From: Diprion similis
Lineage: Eukaryota; Arthropoda; Insecta; Hymenoptera; Diprionidae
Direction of reading: 5' to 3'
Length of the DNA stretch: 64,000 nt
Assembly: GCF_021155765.1 (NCBI RefSeq)
Contig: NC_060106.1
Location: 20,610,031-20,674,030, forward strand
In this document: positions 1 to 12,267 of the stretch, one piece after another
How the letters are laid out: every line of letters begins with the position of its first letter
How positions within the stretch are numbered: the first letter of the stretch is position 1
The notes under the pieces: model-generated
The model's database searches: none
What the model was told of the DNA's origin: nothing
Seen by the model: only the letters and a program-made list of their open reading frames with translations
Translations under genes and position numbers: made by a program

Positions 1-941
1 GTGAAGTTATTTTTTCCAGGGTATCAAGTTCTGAGCGTCTCAGTCTACTTTGTGGCGTACCCCTATATTCATACTGACATGTGAACCATCTTTTCCTTTT
101 CCTCCTTCCCTCATGCCAAAGTGATTTTCTTACGATCTTCTAGGAAGAGTGATTGGATATTTATTTTGCAAGCAATACTATTCAATTACTGCAACAGTTT
201 GTCTTGGAACTTGGAATTTCTAAAAAATCTACTCTGATTATGAAATTAAATAGATGAATCATATTTTCAGTGGACTGTCCGTTGCTAGTTCGGATCTTCG
301 GCAATCTTTAACAGCGAAGCACGCCTTGTTATATGCAATCTGCAATCTGAGCAGTATATCTAGTAGCATAATTCACGGCGCAGTAACCGCGTAGCAGTAT
401 CTAGTAGTAACTTTCCAAACTATTTTTGCCGCCAATTACAAGGCGGCAGATAGTATAAAATATCCCGACGGAAGTCCACAGTATCGGTCCTTTTATTGTT
501 TTTTTTTGCTGTAAAATTGCTACAATTTTCATTTCCTTTTTCCGTATCGATGATCAAGACTCTCAGCATCGAGTAAGATAGTATCAGAAACTCTGTACAG
601 CCGTGCATTGTCCGAACTTGTGGATAAAATTGTACAAGTCATGTAATTTCTAAGGGCCAAAGAAAACGTACGCACAGCGGAGTTTGTAAAAATCTTATTG
701 TTGACTTGTTGGGGCAAGTGATCAGCTCTACAGCAACTCATTATATATTATTAATCTGCCAATTATCATGTAAAGAAATGCCAGCATTGCCAATGTGATA
801 ATAAAAACACAAAGTTTTGTGCGAGTAATAAAAAATTTCGTTGTAACCATCACATACGTTCAACGGAGGTGATATAAGGCCAGCAAGTGCGATGGTAGGG
901 ATTAGTCTGAAAGTGCGAGCCTCTCGAAGAGAAAGAGGAAC
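1..941. other. Upstream region of the chitin deacetylase gene
   Basis: No gene can be supported here. The region is AT-rich with short open frames on both strands that have no recognisable similarity. The first ~90 bases contain a pyrimidine-AG followed by a short open stretch ending in TGA near 84-86, which could be the last exon of a gene lying to the left, but nothing confirms it. The promoter and 5' UTR of the deacetylase must lie in or beyond this segment. Confidence 0.4.
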
Positions 942-3900
942 ATGAAGCCTAGGATTTTCTCGGTTGTCTCAACGTTGCTGTTATTCCACGGTGAGTGTAT
1001 AGACTTATACATAAGAACAACCGTAAGTGCACCCAGAATAATCTCTATGTGCACCGAAGGTGTAATGTATAAGCATGCAGCGTGAATTTGTCGCGATAAA
1101 CTGGAAAGTAGATGCAGGAGAGAGGTGAGCAAACAAAGATGGATTTAGAACGAAAGTCAAGATCAACTTCAGCAAATCTTATATATAAGTAATAAGAGCC
1201 TTGAGGCAAATTTTTGATCGCTATGACCTACTCAGATGTGTTCGAGGTCAGGGACCATCGAAAGTACATTGTGATCCTCAACTGGTTACCCGCGTACGTT
1301 ATTGCGGAAATCAGTGTAAGTGTGTGCATGTAAATTATTTTTTGTCCAAACTAGCTCTAAAATTTGAAATTTTTTTTAGAGGTATCACAGTTATTTTCAA
1401 AATAATTATTTTGAAAACAGGAAATTATCGAAATTTCATTCTAAGGCAACTTACATTATATTTGGTCTCTCTCGATGTGTTAAATCGAAAAATACCGAAG
1501 TATGTTTCATTTACTTTTTTTTTAGCAAAATACGATATCCATGTGTAGTTTCACTGACCACGTTATGAATCGACAAAGTGAAAACGCGAGTGTATAAGAT
1601 AATATACAGGGTGATACGTGAAACTAAATATCGCTACCAGGGTGAAATCGAATCTGAGATAATGTTCTAAAACTGTCTGGGTACATCGTCATTGTTCTAA
1701 TGACGCAATAAAAAATGTATCCTGAAATCGAATCTTGCAGTCAAGCTTCAGAGAACATCTCAAGAATAGATCCAAGTGCTTGTCTGTGTACGATAATGCA
1801 AATAAACTCACTTTTCCTCTGACCTAGAGAATAAAACATGCCGAGATGTACATTGCGTTTCGAAATTTAAAAACGGCATCCAATTAACGTGCCGTTCCAT
1901 CCGGTGCGTAATCAGCGCGTGAGTCTCGGTACTATTGTGTTTTTAAACGCCTCTCTCATCTCACGTTGGGATCAGTGAAATGATACGCTGTTACTTATCG
2001 GCGTAGAGCTCAGCTCGATCTCTCTTGCAAATATCATGCACAACAACTTGCACTCAAGGGAGCAAAAAGGAAATAGAAATTTCATACACACATATGCATA
2101 TTGCGCCAAAGCAAACTTTACGGGTTCTCTGCTGGGTAAATTAAAACTCGTGTAAGTAACGGAAAATTTTTCTTTCATCGAGAATCATTTGCCGGACAAG
2201 TGATACATTTTCTCATATACGAGTTTATTTCTATGTGACCATCCTGTGCACGTCTGTACTCGTCGATGCTGCGTCGAGTTTCTCTTCAGACTCGCAGCAT
2301 CTTTTATCGATCATTGCCGTCTCCGGATGCGAAAGTAAATGTGTATCTACGGTTTTCACATAATCGGACGTGCAGCTATATATAATAATCCTCTGATGTA
2401 TTGATTACGCGTTTTAAACTCGTTGACAGTTGTAGCGAAAGAAATCACCTGCGTGACGAAACCAGAGACACGCACGCCGCATACGCGATGGACAATTTCT
2501 AAATTTCAACACTGGAAAATTGCCTTAGGGTATACGGAATGATCCAGGAATGAATCGGATGTTCTTTAACTTCCACAGATATCAGTAGAACATGTTCCTG
2601 CGTTGTTGTAGTTTCCAAATTTTATCCAAGGATTAGAGAAATTATCATGCCCTTATCATGTGAAATTCTTGTTTATATTACTATTCATCCATGCATATAA
2701 GCATGCATTTAAATATTGTGAGTAAAGCTCGTACTGCACATTGCTCAGAAATTGAACGGTATATCGACCGCGTATAGCTGCATTTAATTAGATTCAACCA
2801 GATTGACGCAACGGTGGTCAGCAGTTTATATGGTAGCAATTATAGTACAGTAAGGACTAGTGTATATGTATAGTATCAATTCCCCGCGTCCGAATTCCTT
2901 TCGTGATTATTCAAGTATGTACTACGCTACGCGTTAATCAACACGACAATGAATAAATTCGGACAGAAATTCTTGTCAATAATCTAAGATGAAAGTTTTT
3001 TTCCGATATGGTGAAAGCGAGAGCGGATCGGAGCTAAACACGATACGGTAAGACTAAAAAATTACTCATTATCATAAATTTTATCTTTTCCCACAGCCTC
3101 AGTGGTTCGAGCTAAGGACACAACGGACAGAGTGGAATGTCTAGACGACGATAGATTCTATCGAAATCCAAAAACTCCAGCGCACAAGATCTGGACGCAG
3201 GATGAATGCGCGAAGTACTACCTCTGCTTGGGTGCGTATTAAATGAATCAGTTTGGTATTTATGTCAACCGACATTTACTTTCCAATCACTTTAAGATAG
3301 CTGCGAGTTTATGACGTAAATTGTATTTGCCTATAATTATAACAGTTGTTTAACATCTAATTTGGGTGTAATATACTTGACGCAACAAGTTTGGTTTCGA
3401 GGCTTGAACGTGAATATTGATTTGCTATTACCCTACCAAATTTGAAGAAAATTCGAGTTCTCGTATGAAAATGCATTTATGACGGTATTGGAGAAATTTA
3501 AGTCGTCTGATTTAATGATCAATTTATTATTACGTAGGATATACATTAAATGACAATTATGTATCATGTAGTGTCGTGTCGTTTACTCTTTGAGTACTTC
3601 TCGGCTCCGTGAGTATATGTACAGTCTGCATTCGACTCGGCGGTACTCTCTCTCCATAAAATAATTGACTCACTTCAATTTCCCTGTCATTCTCGTTCAC
3701 GTCGCAATGCCCTAGTTTTCGAACACTCGACATCAAGACGACAATTCATCACATGTTTTTCACGTTCTCATACCTACAATTATTGTTAAGATACAGGACT
3801 AAATGACAATCATTCGTCGTCAGATTATACAATTCGGAATAGAATTATGGCAATCTACTTTGAACTCTATAGCTTTTCTTATAACACTGTTTACTGTTTC

Positions 3901-6149
3901 TTCTTTAGATAGCGACGTTTTTGAGTTCAAGTGCTCGCATGGTTTGCTCTTCGACGTGTCTCGTCAGTTATGTGATTTTAAAGCAAACGTCGACAACTGC
4001 GACGTGAGTTTGGGTAAGAAGGACAGCTAAAATGCTATTATACTCTTTTAGGTTCCGACAAAAATTCGTTGGTGTGTCAATAGCGCGATGTCTGAATGGT
4101 TGATTGTTTGTTTCCCTAATAATTAATTGCTCTATGCGTCAAATACGACGTCAATACTTCTGATGCCTTAACCAATTTCACCTCTTATACACAGAGGAAA
4201 TACCCCCAAAGCCACTTCTCCATGACGGTGAATGCGAGGACGACACCCTGGCCTGTGGAGATGGAACGTGTTTACCTTCCCTTTACTTTTGCGATGGAAG
4301 CGTCGACTGTCCGGATTCCTCGGACGAGGCCTGGTGCGGTAAGAATCGTTTGAAATATTCAAAACCACAGATAGTTTTTTGGGTACTTAGGAAAGACGAT
4401 CGCTCTTTCCTTGAACAATTTTGGTAGTAAATTTTAAGGATATATTTAGAGATTGGTATCCTTGGAAAAGGTGATTTATTTACAGATGGAGGATATGCTT
4501 GGAGGTTTAAAAAAATAAAACTCACCTTGTGATTTCAGATACAGAGAAGGACCGCAACGCGGCACCGTCCTGCGATCCTGAAAAATGCCACTTGCCAGAC
4601 TGTTGGTGTTCCAAAGAAGGTACCAGAGCACCTGGAAACCTGAGCGTCTCCAACATTCCGCAAATGATCTCGATAACTTTCAACGATGCAGTCAACGCCG
4701 AGAATATTGATCTCTACTCAAGTAAGACAATGACATTTGTAATTTCCTTCAACGGTACACTGCGAATTTGATTCCTGATCAAATCAGGAAGATATTCGAA
4801 GCTGGAGTATATCTTTTATAGTATAGTTTTATACTTTTCAGACATATTCAACGACGCGAGGAAAAATCCGAACGGATGCCCAATTCGTGGTACATTCTAC
4901 GTAAGCCATCAGTTCACAAATTACAGAGACGTACAGAGTTTGTGGAACAATGGACACGAAATTGCAGTTCATTCCGTAACGTAAGTAAACATCTTACGTA
5001 AAGCTAGTCCATCAAAGCCAAAACAAACAAAACATTCAGTTCCACTAATTTATCACCGAACAATAATCATGGTGTAATAGTTTAAAGAAATTCCGATTGC
5101 AGACATCGAGGCCCTGAAGAATGGTGGTCGAAAAATGCAACCATCGAAGATTGGTTCGACGAAATGGTCGGGGAGGCGAATATCATACACAAATACGCAG
5201 GAGTACGGATCGAGGAGATCAGAGGTACAGTAAAACAAATATAATAAATTCATATTCCAAATTGCGAATTCTGTAATGATCGGTTCACAGGATTGCGAGT
5301 GCCGTTTCTCCAAGTGGGATGGAATCGTCAGTTTCTCATGATGACGGAGTTCGGATTCGCCTACGATTCGACAATCGTAGCCCCGTTCTCGAATCCACCG
5401 ATTTGGCCGTACACCCTAGATCACCAACCCCCTCACCCTTGCGGCAGCCCCGGTCAGTTATGTCCAACACGTTCGTACCCAGGCCTCTGGGAGATACCAA
5501 TAAACCAACTACTGCTAGGGGTAAGAATATCTCTTCACAGCACGGAATATTGGTCGCTGACTTTTCTATTTAATCGCCGTTTCGTTTCATGTTTTAGAAT
5601 TACACGTGCACCATGATTGACTCTTGTACGCGCGATCTATCAGGGGAGGAAATATATCGTATGCTCACGATTAACTTCAACAGACATTATCTACAAAATC
5701 GGGCACCCTATGGACTCTATTTTCATGCAGCTTGGTTCAAGAATCCAGCCTACCACTATGCGTTTTCGGTAATAGTCAACTTTTGTCGGCTCATGGTCAA
5801 GAATCATGAATTGCGTAAAGTCCTTCAATTTACAAGCATATTATACATTGATTATTCCACTGCATTTCAGAAATTCATTGACGACACTCTGCAGCTTCCA
5901 GACGTCTACTTTGTTACCAGTAATCAAATGGTTGAATGGATGCGAAATCCAACGCCGTTGGACAAGTTAAAGAATTTTCAGCCATGGAACTGCAACAAGC
6001 GGCAATTTGAGCCCCGAGAAATTGCCTGCGCATTGCCGAACACGTGCAAGTTGTACAGCAGTGTCTTAAAGTCTGATAGATATTTGTACACGTGTTACGA
6101 ATGTCCGAAACAATTTCCCTGGTTAAGAAATGAGTTTGGATCAAACTAA
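942..6149 (+). CDS. Chitin deacetylase (ChBD-LDLa-CDA type, CDA3-like), 10 exons
   Basis: Secreted enzyme family that removes acetyl groups from chitin in cuticle or tracheal matrix. Exons: 942-990, 3097-3231, 3909-4013, 4195-4338, 4539-4721, 4842-4980, 5103-5224, 5291-5520, 5598-5768, 5871-6149; all junctions are GT-AG and in phase, giving 518 aa. Residues 1-17 form a signal peptide ([17 protein letters not shown]). A peritrophin-A chitin-binding domain (about 31-94, six Cys) and an LDL-receptor class A domain (about 107-145, [12 protein letters not shown]) precede the polysaccharide deacetylase domain. Motif 1 reads TFNDA (N193, D194) instead of TFDDA; motif 2 HSVTH (H249, H253), motif 3 RVPFL (295-299) and the late FHAAW (H412) are intact. 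Domain order fits insect groups I/II, and the wording suggests CDA3 more than CDA1/2, which is recollection only. The Asp-to-Asn change could remove the catalytic base. Intron 1 is 2.1 kb; the others are short. It is convergent with LSM7. Confidence 0.9.
991..3096 (+). other. Long first intron of the chitin deacetylase gene
   Basis: This 2.1-kb intron starts with GTGAGT and ends with a pyrimidine tract and CAG. Long first introns often carry enhancers, but no specific site can be named. One stretch (about 1226-1319) has an open frame of about 31 codons followed by a GTAAGT-type donor; it matches no domain of the deacetylase and is not called as an exon. Confidence 0.6.
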
Positions 6150-6485
6150 GATAACTGTTTTTCTTCTTGTGTTGTATTTTACTTCCTTTTATTTTTCTTT
6201 TGTGTTTATGAAAATGATGACAGTGTACACATAAATTAATTGAAGGTGAAATTAGATCAATAAGAATACGCAATATGCCGTAATTTTAAGAATTTACAGA
6301 GTGTAAGTATATCTAGAGTGTATAATTGCCACAGAGATTTGCTTGCAATTAGTGGGAATATGACTGAGTACCTTAATTAGTTGTAAGTAGAATATTTATT
6401 TGTACGGAGAAGAACGTAATGTATGCGTATCTACCACGAGAAGAAAAATATAAATGATATTTATCATCTAGTATTGGAACGTGAG

Positions 6486-6491
6486 AATAAA
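6486..6491 (+). terminator. Likely poly(A) signal of the chitin deacetylase
   Basis: An AATAAA hexamer lies about 340 bases after the stop codon at 6149, between two convergent genes. The 3' UTR (6150 to about 6510) has no other recognisable feature. Confidence 0.5.
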
Positions 6492-6590
6492 TCGATCATC
6501 GGTGGTTAAGATACATTTTCGACTTTTACCAATCAATAGTTATGTGAAATGAATCATAAACCGATGGTCGATCATATTCTTTTATTACCG

Positions 6591-6596
6591 ATGTAT
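6591..6596 (-). terminator. Likely poly(A) signal of LSM7
   Basis: TTTATT on the + strand is AATAAA on the - strand, about 90 bases past the LSM7 stop codon. It faces the deacetylase signal about 100 bases away, so the two convergent 3' ends are close together. Confidence 0.5.
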
Positions 6597-6684
6597 ATGC
6601 ACACGTGGTATGTGAGGTCTTTTTGCTTTTCAAGAGTATGTGATCTAAAATGGTTGTAGATCAAAATTTGTGTAATATAAACCG

Positions 6685-7311
6685 TTAACCATCTTGCTGA
6701 ATGAATGGGTTCTGTATCGACTCCATTCCATCGACTGGACAAATTAAAACAACCGACGTTCCTCGGCATACAACTAATCCAAGCATCCTTGTATCCTGAT
6801 TCAATTTGTACGGATCATCTGGATCTGAAATCGGCACAATTAACCACAATAATACTTGTTTGTTATTACTCTGAAGCTTTATCGAGATGGACATTGAGTG
6901 ATCGATTGACTATTACGTACCTCTAAGATATTCAGTCGTATTGTCTAAAACAAGATTTAGCAGCGGGTCATAGCCTTTGAGAATTCCTGCAGCTTCTCGG
7001 CCTCCGGCGAACTTTACCCTTATGTTTTTTTCAAGATATTTGGAGAGGTCCAATATGCTCTCCTTCCTTTTCTTCTCCTTGTGATCGGCATGAGCATTTT
7101 GATTCTAGAAACATTATTTAGGTTATTATGACAGTTGCGTTTACGAACTTTGACGATGTTTTAAGGTTATATTGTTGAAACATAACCTTGATGTACCTTA
7201 TTAGCCGCCTGTAAAATAGAAATTTATTAAATGATAATTAACTTTTATATTGATAGGTGATAGTACTAACTATTATAATCATGATGTGTCATTTCATAAA
7301 CTTACAGACAT
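6685..7311 (-). CDS. LSM7: LSM7, U6 snRNA-associated Sm-like protein, 3 exons
   Basis: Subunit of the heptameric LSM1-7 (cytoplasmic mRNA decapping and decay) and LSM2-8 (nuclear U6 snRNP) rings. Exons on the - strand: 7306-7311, 6921-7104, 6685-6824; total 109 aa plus stop. The first coding exon is only six bases (ATG TCT), followed by GTAAG; the phase-0 join to exon 2 gives MSNQNAHADHKEKKRKESIL, typical for the family. Sm1 contains IRVKFAGGREAAGILKGYD, with the GGRE loop and D-LLNLVLD. Sm2 contains LGLVVCRGTSVVLICP, and the protein ends in NPFIQQDG, close to animal LSM7. Length matches the human protein (103 aa). The start rests on the splice phase and family N-terminus. Its promoter lies between 7312 and the satellite flank at about 7830. 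Confidence 0.96.
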
Positions 7312-7829
7312 TTTTTACTTCTCAGATTACACGGATAGTAGAGAACAATTGACCGCCGGTTCAACAATAATACGCTGCACGGACGTTACACGCTGTGACG
7401 ATACGAATGGTCACTGTCATTGTGAATTTCGGTCTTTTGGCGTTCGTAAAATACCACTGATCTCCAACCATAAACCAAAGGCGAACTGGCACGTATAGAC
7501 GTACAACTCTATGTTATATACACTCTAGTGTATATTCGATCCCACACGTATAAATTGGTGGGAAGTATGATTTTTATTACGTGGAAAGTAGAAACAGAAC
7601 GACTTAGGTGGGCAAAGAAGTTGTAGATGTCTCGAAGGAAAATTTTTTGCCTGCAAAATAAGGAAGGCCAGCTTTTTGTCGCTGTGAATTTTTTTGTTTA
7701 ATGACTAACCGATTTTAAAAAACACTGGTATAAATTTATTTATTCATACGCTATATAAACAATAAACGAACATGACATGGGGAGTCTGACTGCTATATAA
7801 GAAAGTGATACTATAATATATATATTGTA
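7312..7829. other. LSM7 upstream region between gene and satellite flank
   Basis: AT-rich, with no gene recognised. A + strand open frame at about 7250-7498 has no similarity I recognise and overlaps the LSM7 promoter and first exon. LSM7 promoter elements are expected here, but no clear motif stands out. Confidence 0.4.
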
Positions 7830-7985
7830 TTGAGCAGAATATGAACGGTGATAGTTATTATTGTGGCTTGTAAGTGCAGTTTAACTTTCAGCCTAAGTAC
7901 AGGTGCGATCCACCCCCGCAAGATACGAGATGTATATTTTATTGTTATCATTTTATGGAATGTGGAATAAAATGAATAACACCTA
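7830..7985 (+). repeat. Left copy of the sequence flanking the satellite
   Basis: About 150 bases that align by eye with 42118-42285 at the right edge, in the same orientation. Shared landmarks include gcagaatatga, a gtaagtgYagttt stretch, a cctaMgtac stretch and an ATTTTAT...AATAAAATGAATAA-like tail. It does not resemble the 311-bp monomer. In both places it is followed directly by decayed monomer sequence, which suggests a composite repeat unit (flank plus monomers). Confidence 0.65.
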
Positions 7986-8039
7986 CATGAATTTCTTCGT
8001 ATATTCTCAAGTGCTGATCTCACCCTAATACCTTTTTTG

Positions 8040-8480
8040 CAATACTCGGGTCCTAATAATTATGTCTCGGAAGGGTCACTTGAATGGATTATGAGACGTA
8101 AAGTTTTCCTCTTGAAAAAAAAATACGTTTTTTTTTTTTTTTTTATCAATTTTGAGCGAATCTAGAAAAATTCTACAATCGACCTGATCAAACCTTACAT
8201 CGACGTAGTGAAGCGAGTGCAATTTTTTGGAATGAATCTTGAATGACGATGAGCGATCACAAAGCATCATCTTTGATGCGCTATATCAACGTAATTTTGC
8301 AAGATAAATCGATTGCACGTTGTCTAAGAACGCTACGGGCAACGCACGAAACGGTGGGCCAAAAAACTAAGAATTTTCTTGAATATTCCTTTGCTGTTGG
8401 TCCAATGATCTTGTCGTTGTAATTTCTAAGTTCCTAGGCGTCCAATTAGTCTAAAAGGGGTCATACAAATCCATTCCGAG
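8040..8480 (+). repeat. Decayed satellite monomers at the left edge
   Basis: Monomer landmarks can be followed but are strongly diverged: a gtctcggaagggtcac copy of the gtctagaaagggtcat block near 8065-8085, a poly-T/poly-A insertion near 8118-8145, gcactat-like and taattttgcaagataaatc blocks near 8278-8312, and a ctgttggtcc block near 8394-8403. This grades into the homogeneous array near 8480, as expected at the edge of a satellite where homogenisation is weak. Confidence 0.75.
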
Positions 8481-11400
8481 TTGAAAGATTTTTGACCCAG
8501 AAAAACAGCAAGGCTAACACCTTTGGATTTTTGGGAAAAATTTCGACGACTTTGAATCGTGCTGCAATTGATTTTTTGAGGCACTATTCCAACGTAATTT
8601 TGCGAGAGAAATTGACTAGGGGCAGTCCCAATACGCTGCGAGCAACGCCTGAAAAGTTACAGACGGAAAACTGCAGATTTTCGTCGTCATTTCTCTGCTG
8701 TTGGTCCCACGTTATTTTCCATGTGTTTTCTGAATTCCTGAGGGTCAAATTAGTCTGGAAAGGGTCGTACGAATCGATTCCAAGCCGAGAAATTTTCGAC
8801 TCAAAAATTCATCAAAAAAGTAAGGCTAACCCCTTTGGATTTTTGGCAAAAATTTCGACGTCTTTGAAAAGTGCTGCGCCTAATTTTTTGAGACCCTATT
8901 CCGACGTCATTTTGCGAGAGAAATCGACTAAGCGCAGTCCCACTACGCTGCGAGCAATGCCTGAAAAGTTACAGCCAAATAACTGCAGATTTTCGTTGTC
9001 ATTTCTCTGCTGTTGGTCCCACGTTATTTTACATGTGTTTTCTGAATTCTTAGGGGTCGAATGAGTCTAGAAAGGGTCATACGAATCGATTCCGAGCCGA
9101 GAAATTTTCGGCTCAAAAATTCATAAGAAAAGTAAGGCTAACCCCTTTGGATTTTTGGCGAAAATTTCGAAGTCTTTGAAAAGTGCTGAGCTTGATATTT
9201 TGAGACCCTATTCCGACGTAATTTTGCGAAAGGAATCGACTAGGGGCAGTCCCAATACGCTGCGAGCAACGCCTGAAAAGTTACAGACGGAAAATTGCAG
9301 ATTTTCGTTGTCATTTCTCTGCTGTTGGTCCCACGTTATTTTCCATGTGTTTTCTGAGTTCCTGAGGGTCGAATAAGTCTAAAAAGGGTCATACGAATCG
9401 ATTCCGAGCCGAGAAATTTTCGACTCAAAAATTCATGAAAAAAGGAAGGCTAACCCCTTTGGATTTTTGGCGAAAATTTCGACGACTTTGAAAAGTGCTG
9501 CGATGAATTTTTCGAGACCCTATTCCGACGTCATTTTGCGAGAAGAATCGACTAAGCGCAGTCCCAATACGCTGCAAGCAACGCCTGAAAAGTTACAGCC
9601 AAAAAACTGCAGATTTTCGTTGTCATTTCTCTGCTGTTGGTCCCACGTTATTTTTCACCTCTTTTCTGAGTTCCCGGGGGTCGAATTAGTCTGAGAAGGG
9701 TCATACGAATCGATTTCAAGCCGAGAAATTTTCAGCTCAAAAATTCACCAGAAAGTAAGGCTAACCCCTTTGGATTTTTGGCGGAAATTTCGACGTCATC
9801 GAAAAGTGCTGCAATTAATTCTGTAAGGCACTATTCCGACGTATTTTTGCGAGAGAAATCGATTAAGCGCAGTCCCAATACGCTGCGAGCAACGCCTGAA
9901 AAGTTACAGCCAAAAAACTGCATATTATCGTCGTCATTTCTCTGCTGTTGGTCCCACGTTATTTTTCACCTCTTTTCTGAGTTCCTGGGGGTCGAATTAG
10001 TCTAGAAAGGGTCATACGAATCGATTTCAAGCCGAGAAATTTTCAGCTCAAAAATTCACCAAAAAGTAAGGCTAACCCCTTTGGATTTTTGGCGGAAATT
10101 TCGACGTCATCAAAAAGTGCTGCAATTAATTTTGTGAGGCACTATTCCGACGTATTTTTGCGAGAGAAATCGATTCAGCGCAATCCCAATACGCTGCGAG
10201 CAACGACTGAAAAGTTACAGCCAAAAAACTGCATATTTTCGTCGTCATTTCTCTGCTGTTGGTCCCACGTTATTTTTCACCTCTTTTCTGAGTTCCTGGG
10301 GGTCGTATTAGTCTAGAGAAGGTCATACGAATCGATTTCAAGCCGAGAAATTTTCAGCTCAAAAATTCTCCAAAAAGTAAGGCTAACCCCTTTGGATTTT
10401 TGGCGAAAATTTTGACGTGATCGAAAAGTGCTGCAATTAATTCTGTAAGGCACTATTCCGACGTATTTTTGCGAGAGAAATCGATTAAGCGCAGTCCCAA
10501 TACGCTGCGAGCAACGCCTGAAAAGTTACAGCCAAATAACTGCAGATTTTCGTTGTCATTTCTCTGCTGTTGGTCCCACGTTATTTTCCATGTGTTTTCT
10601 GAGTTCCTGAGGGTCGAATAAGTCTAGAAAGGGTCATACGAATCGATTCCGAGCCGAGAAATTTTCGACTCAAAAATTCATGAAAAAAGGAAAGCTAACC
10701 CCTTTGGATTTTTGGCGGAAATTTCGACGTCATCGGAAAGTGCTGCAATTAATTCTGTAAGGCACTATTCCGACGTATTTTTGCGAGAGGAATCGATTCA
10801 GCGCAGTCCCAATACGCTGCGAGCAACGCCTGAGAAGTTACAGCCGAAAAACTGCATATTTTCGTCGTCATTTCTCTGCTGTTGGTCCCACGTTATTTTT
10901 CACCCATTTTCTGAGTTCCTGGGGGTCGAATTAGTCTAGAAAGGGTCATACGAATCGATTTCAAGCCGAGAAATTTTCAGCTCAAAAATTCTCCAAAAAG
11001 TAAGGCTAACCCCTTTGGATTTTTGGCGGAAATTTCGACGTCATCAAAAAGTGCTGCAATTAATTTTGTGAGGCACTATTCCGACGTATTTTTGCGAGAG
11101 AAATCGATTCAGCGCAGTCCCAATACGCTGCGAGCAACGCCTGAAAAGTTACAGCCAAATAACTGCAGATTTTCGTTGTCATTTCTCTGCTGTTGGTCCC
11201 ACGTTATTTTCCATGTGTTTTCTGAGTTCCTGAGGGTCGAATTAGTCTGTAAAGGGTCATACGAATCGATTCCGAGCCGAGAAATTTTCGACTCGAAAAT
11301 TCATGAAAAAAGGAAGGCTAACCCCTTTGGATTTTTGGCGAAAATTTCAACGACTTTGAAAAGTGCTGCGATGAATTTTTCGAGACCCTATTCCGACGTC

Positions 11401-12267
11401 ATTTTGCGAGAGGAATCGACTGAATGCAGTCCTAATACGCTGCGAGCAACGCCTGAAAAGTTACAGCCAAAAAACTGCATATTTTCGTCGTCATTTCTCT
11501 GCTGTTGTTCCCACGTTATTTTTCACCTCTTCTCTGAGTTCCTGGGGGTCGAATTAGTCTATAAAGGGTCATACGAATCGATTTCAAGCCGAGAAATTTT
11601 CAGCTCAAAAATTCACCAGAAAGTAAGGCTAACCCCTTTGGATTTTTGGCGGAAATTTCGACGTCATCGGAAAGTGCTGCAATTAATTCTGTAAGGCACT
11701 ATTCCGACGTATTTTTGCGAGAGAAATCGATTAAGCGCAGTCCGAATACGCTGCGAGCAACGCCTGAAAAGTTACAGCCAAAAAACTGCATATTATCGTC
11801 GTCATTTCTCTGCTGTTGGTCCCACGTTATTTTTCACCTCTTTTCTGAGTTCCTGGGGGTCGAATTAGTCTAGAAAGTGTCATACGAATCGATTTCAAGC
11901 CGAAAAATTTTCAGCTCGAAAATTCACCAAAAAGTAAGGCTAACCCCTTTGGATTTTTGGCGGAAATTTCGACGTCATCAAAAAGTGCTGCAATTAATTT
12001 TGTGAGGCACTATTCCGACGTATTTTTGCGAGAGGAATCGATTCAGCGCAGTCCCAATACGCTGCGAGCAACGCCTGAAAAGTTAGAGCCAAAAAACTGC
12101 ATATTTTCGTCGTCATTTCTCTGCTGTTGGTCCCACGTTATTTTTCACCTCTTTTCTGAGTTCCTGGGGGTCGAATTAGTCTAGAAAAGGTCATACGAAT
12201 CGATTTCAAGCCGAGAAATTTTCAGCTCAAAAATTCACCAAAAAGTACGGCTAACCCCTTTGGATTT

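Noticed and set aside
1-90. Possible last exon of a gene to the left
   Set aside because: A splice-acceptor-like site and short frame are seen, but there is no family match and the window starts there.
7250-7498. + strand open frame of 82 codons near LSM7
   Set aside because: It covers the LSM7 first exon and promoter on the other strand and has no recognisable similarity.
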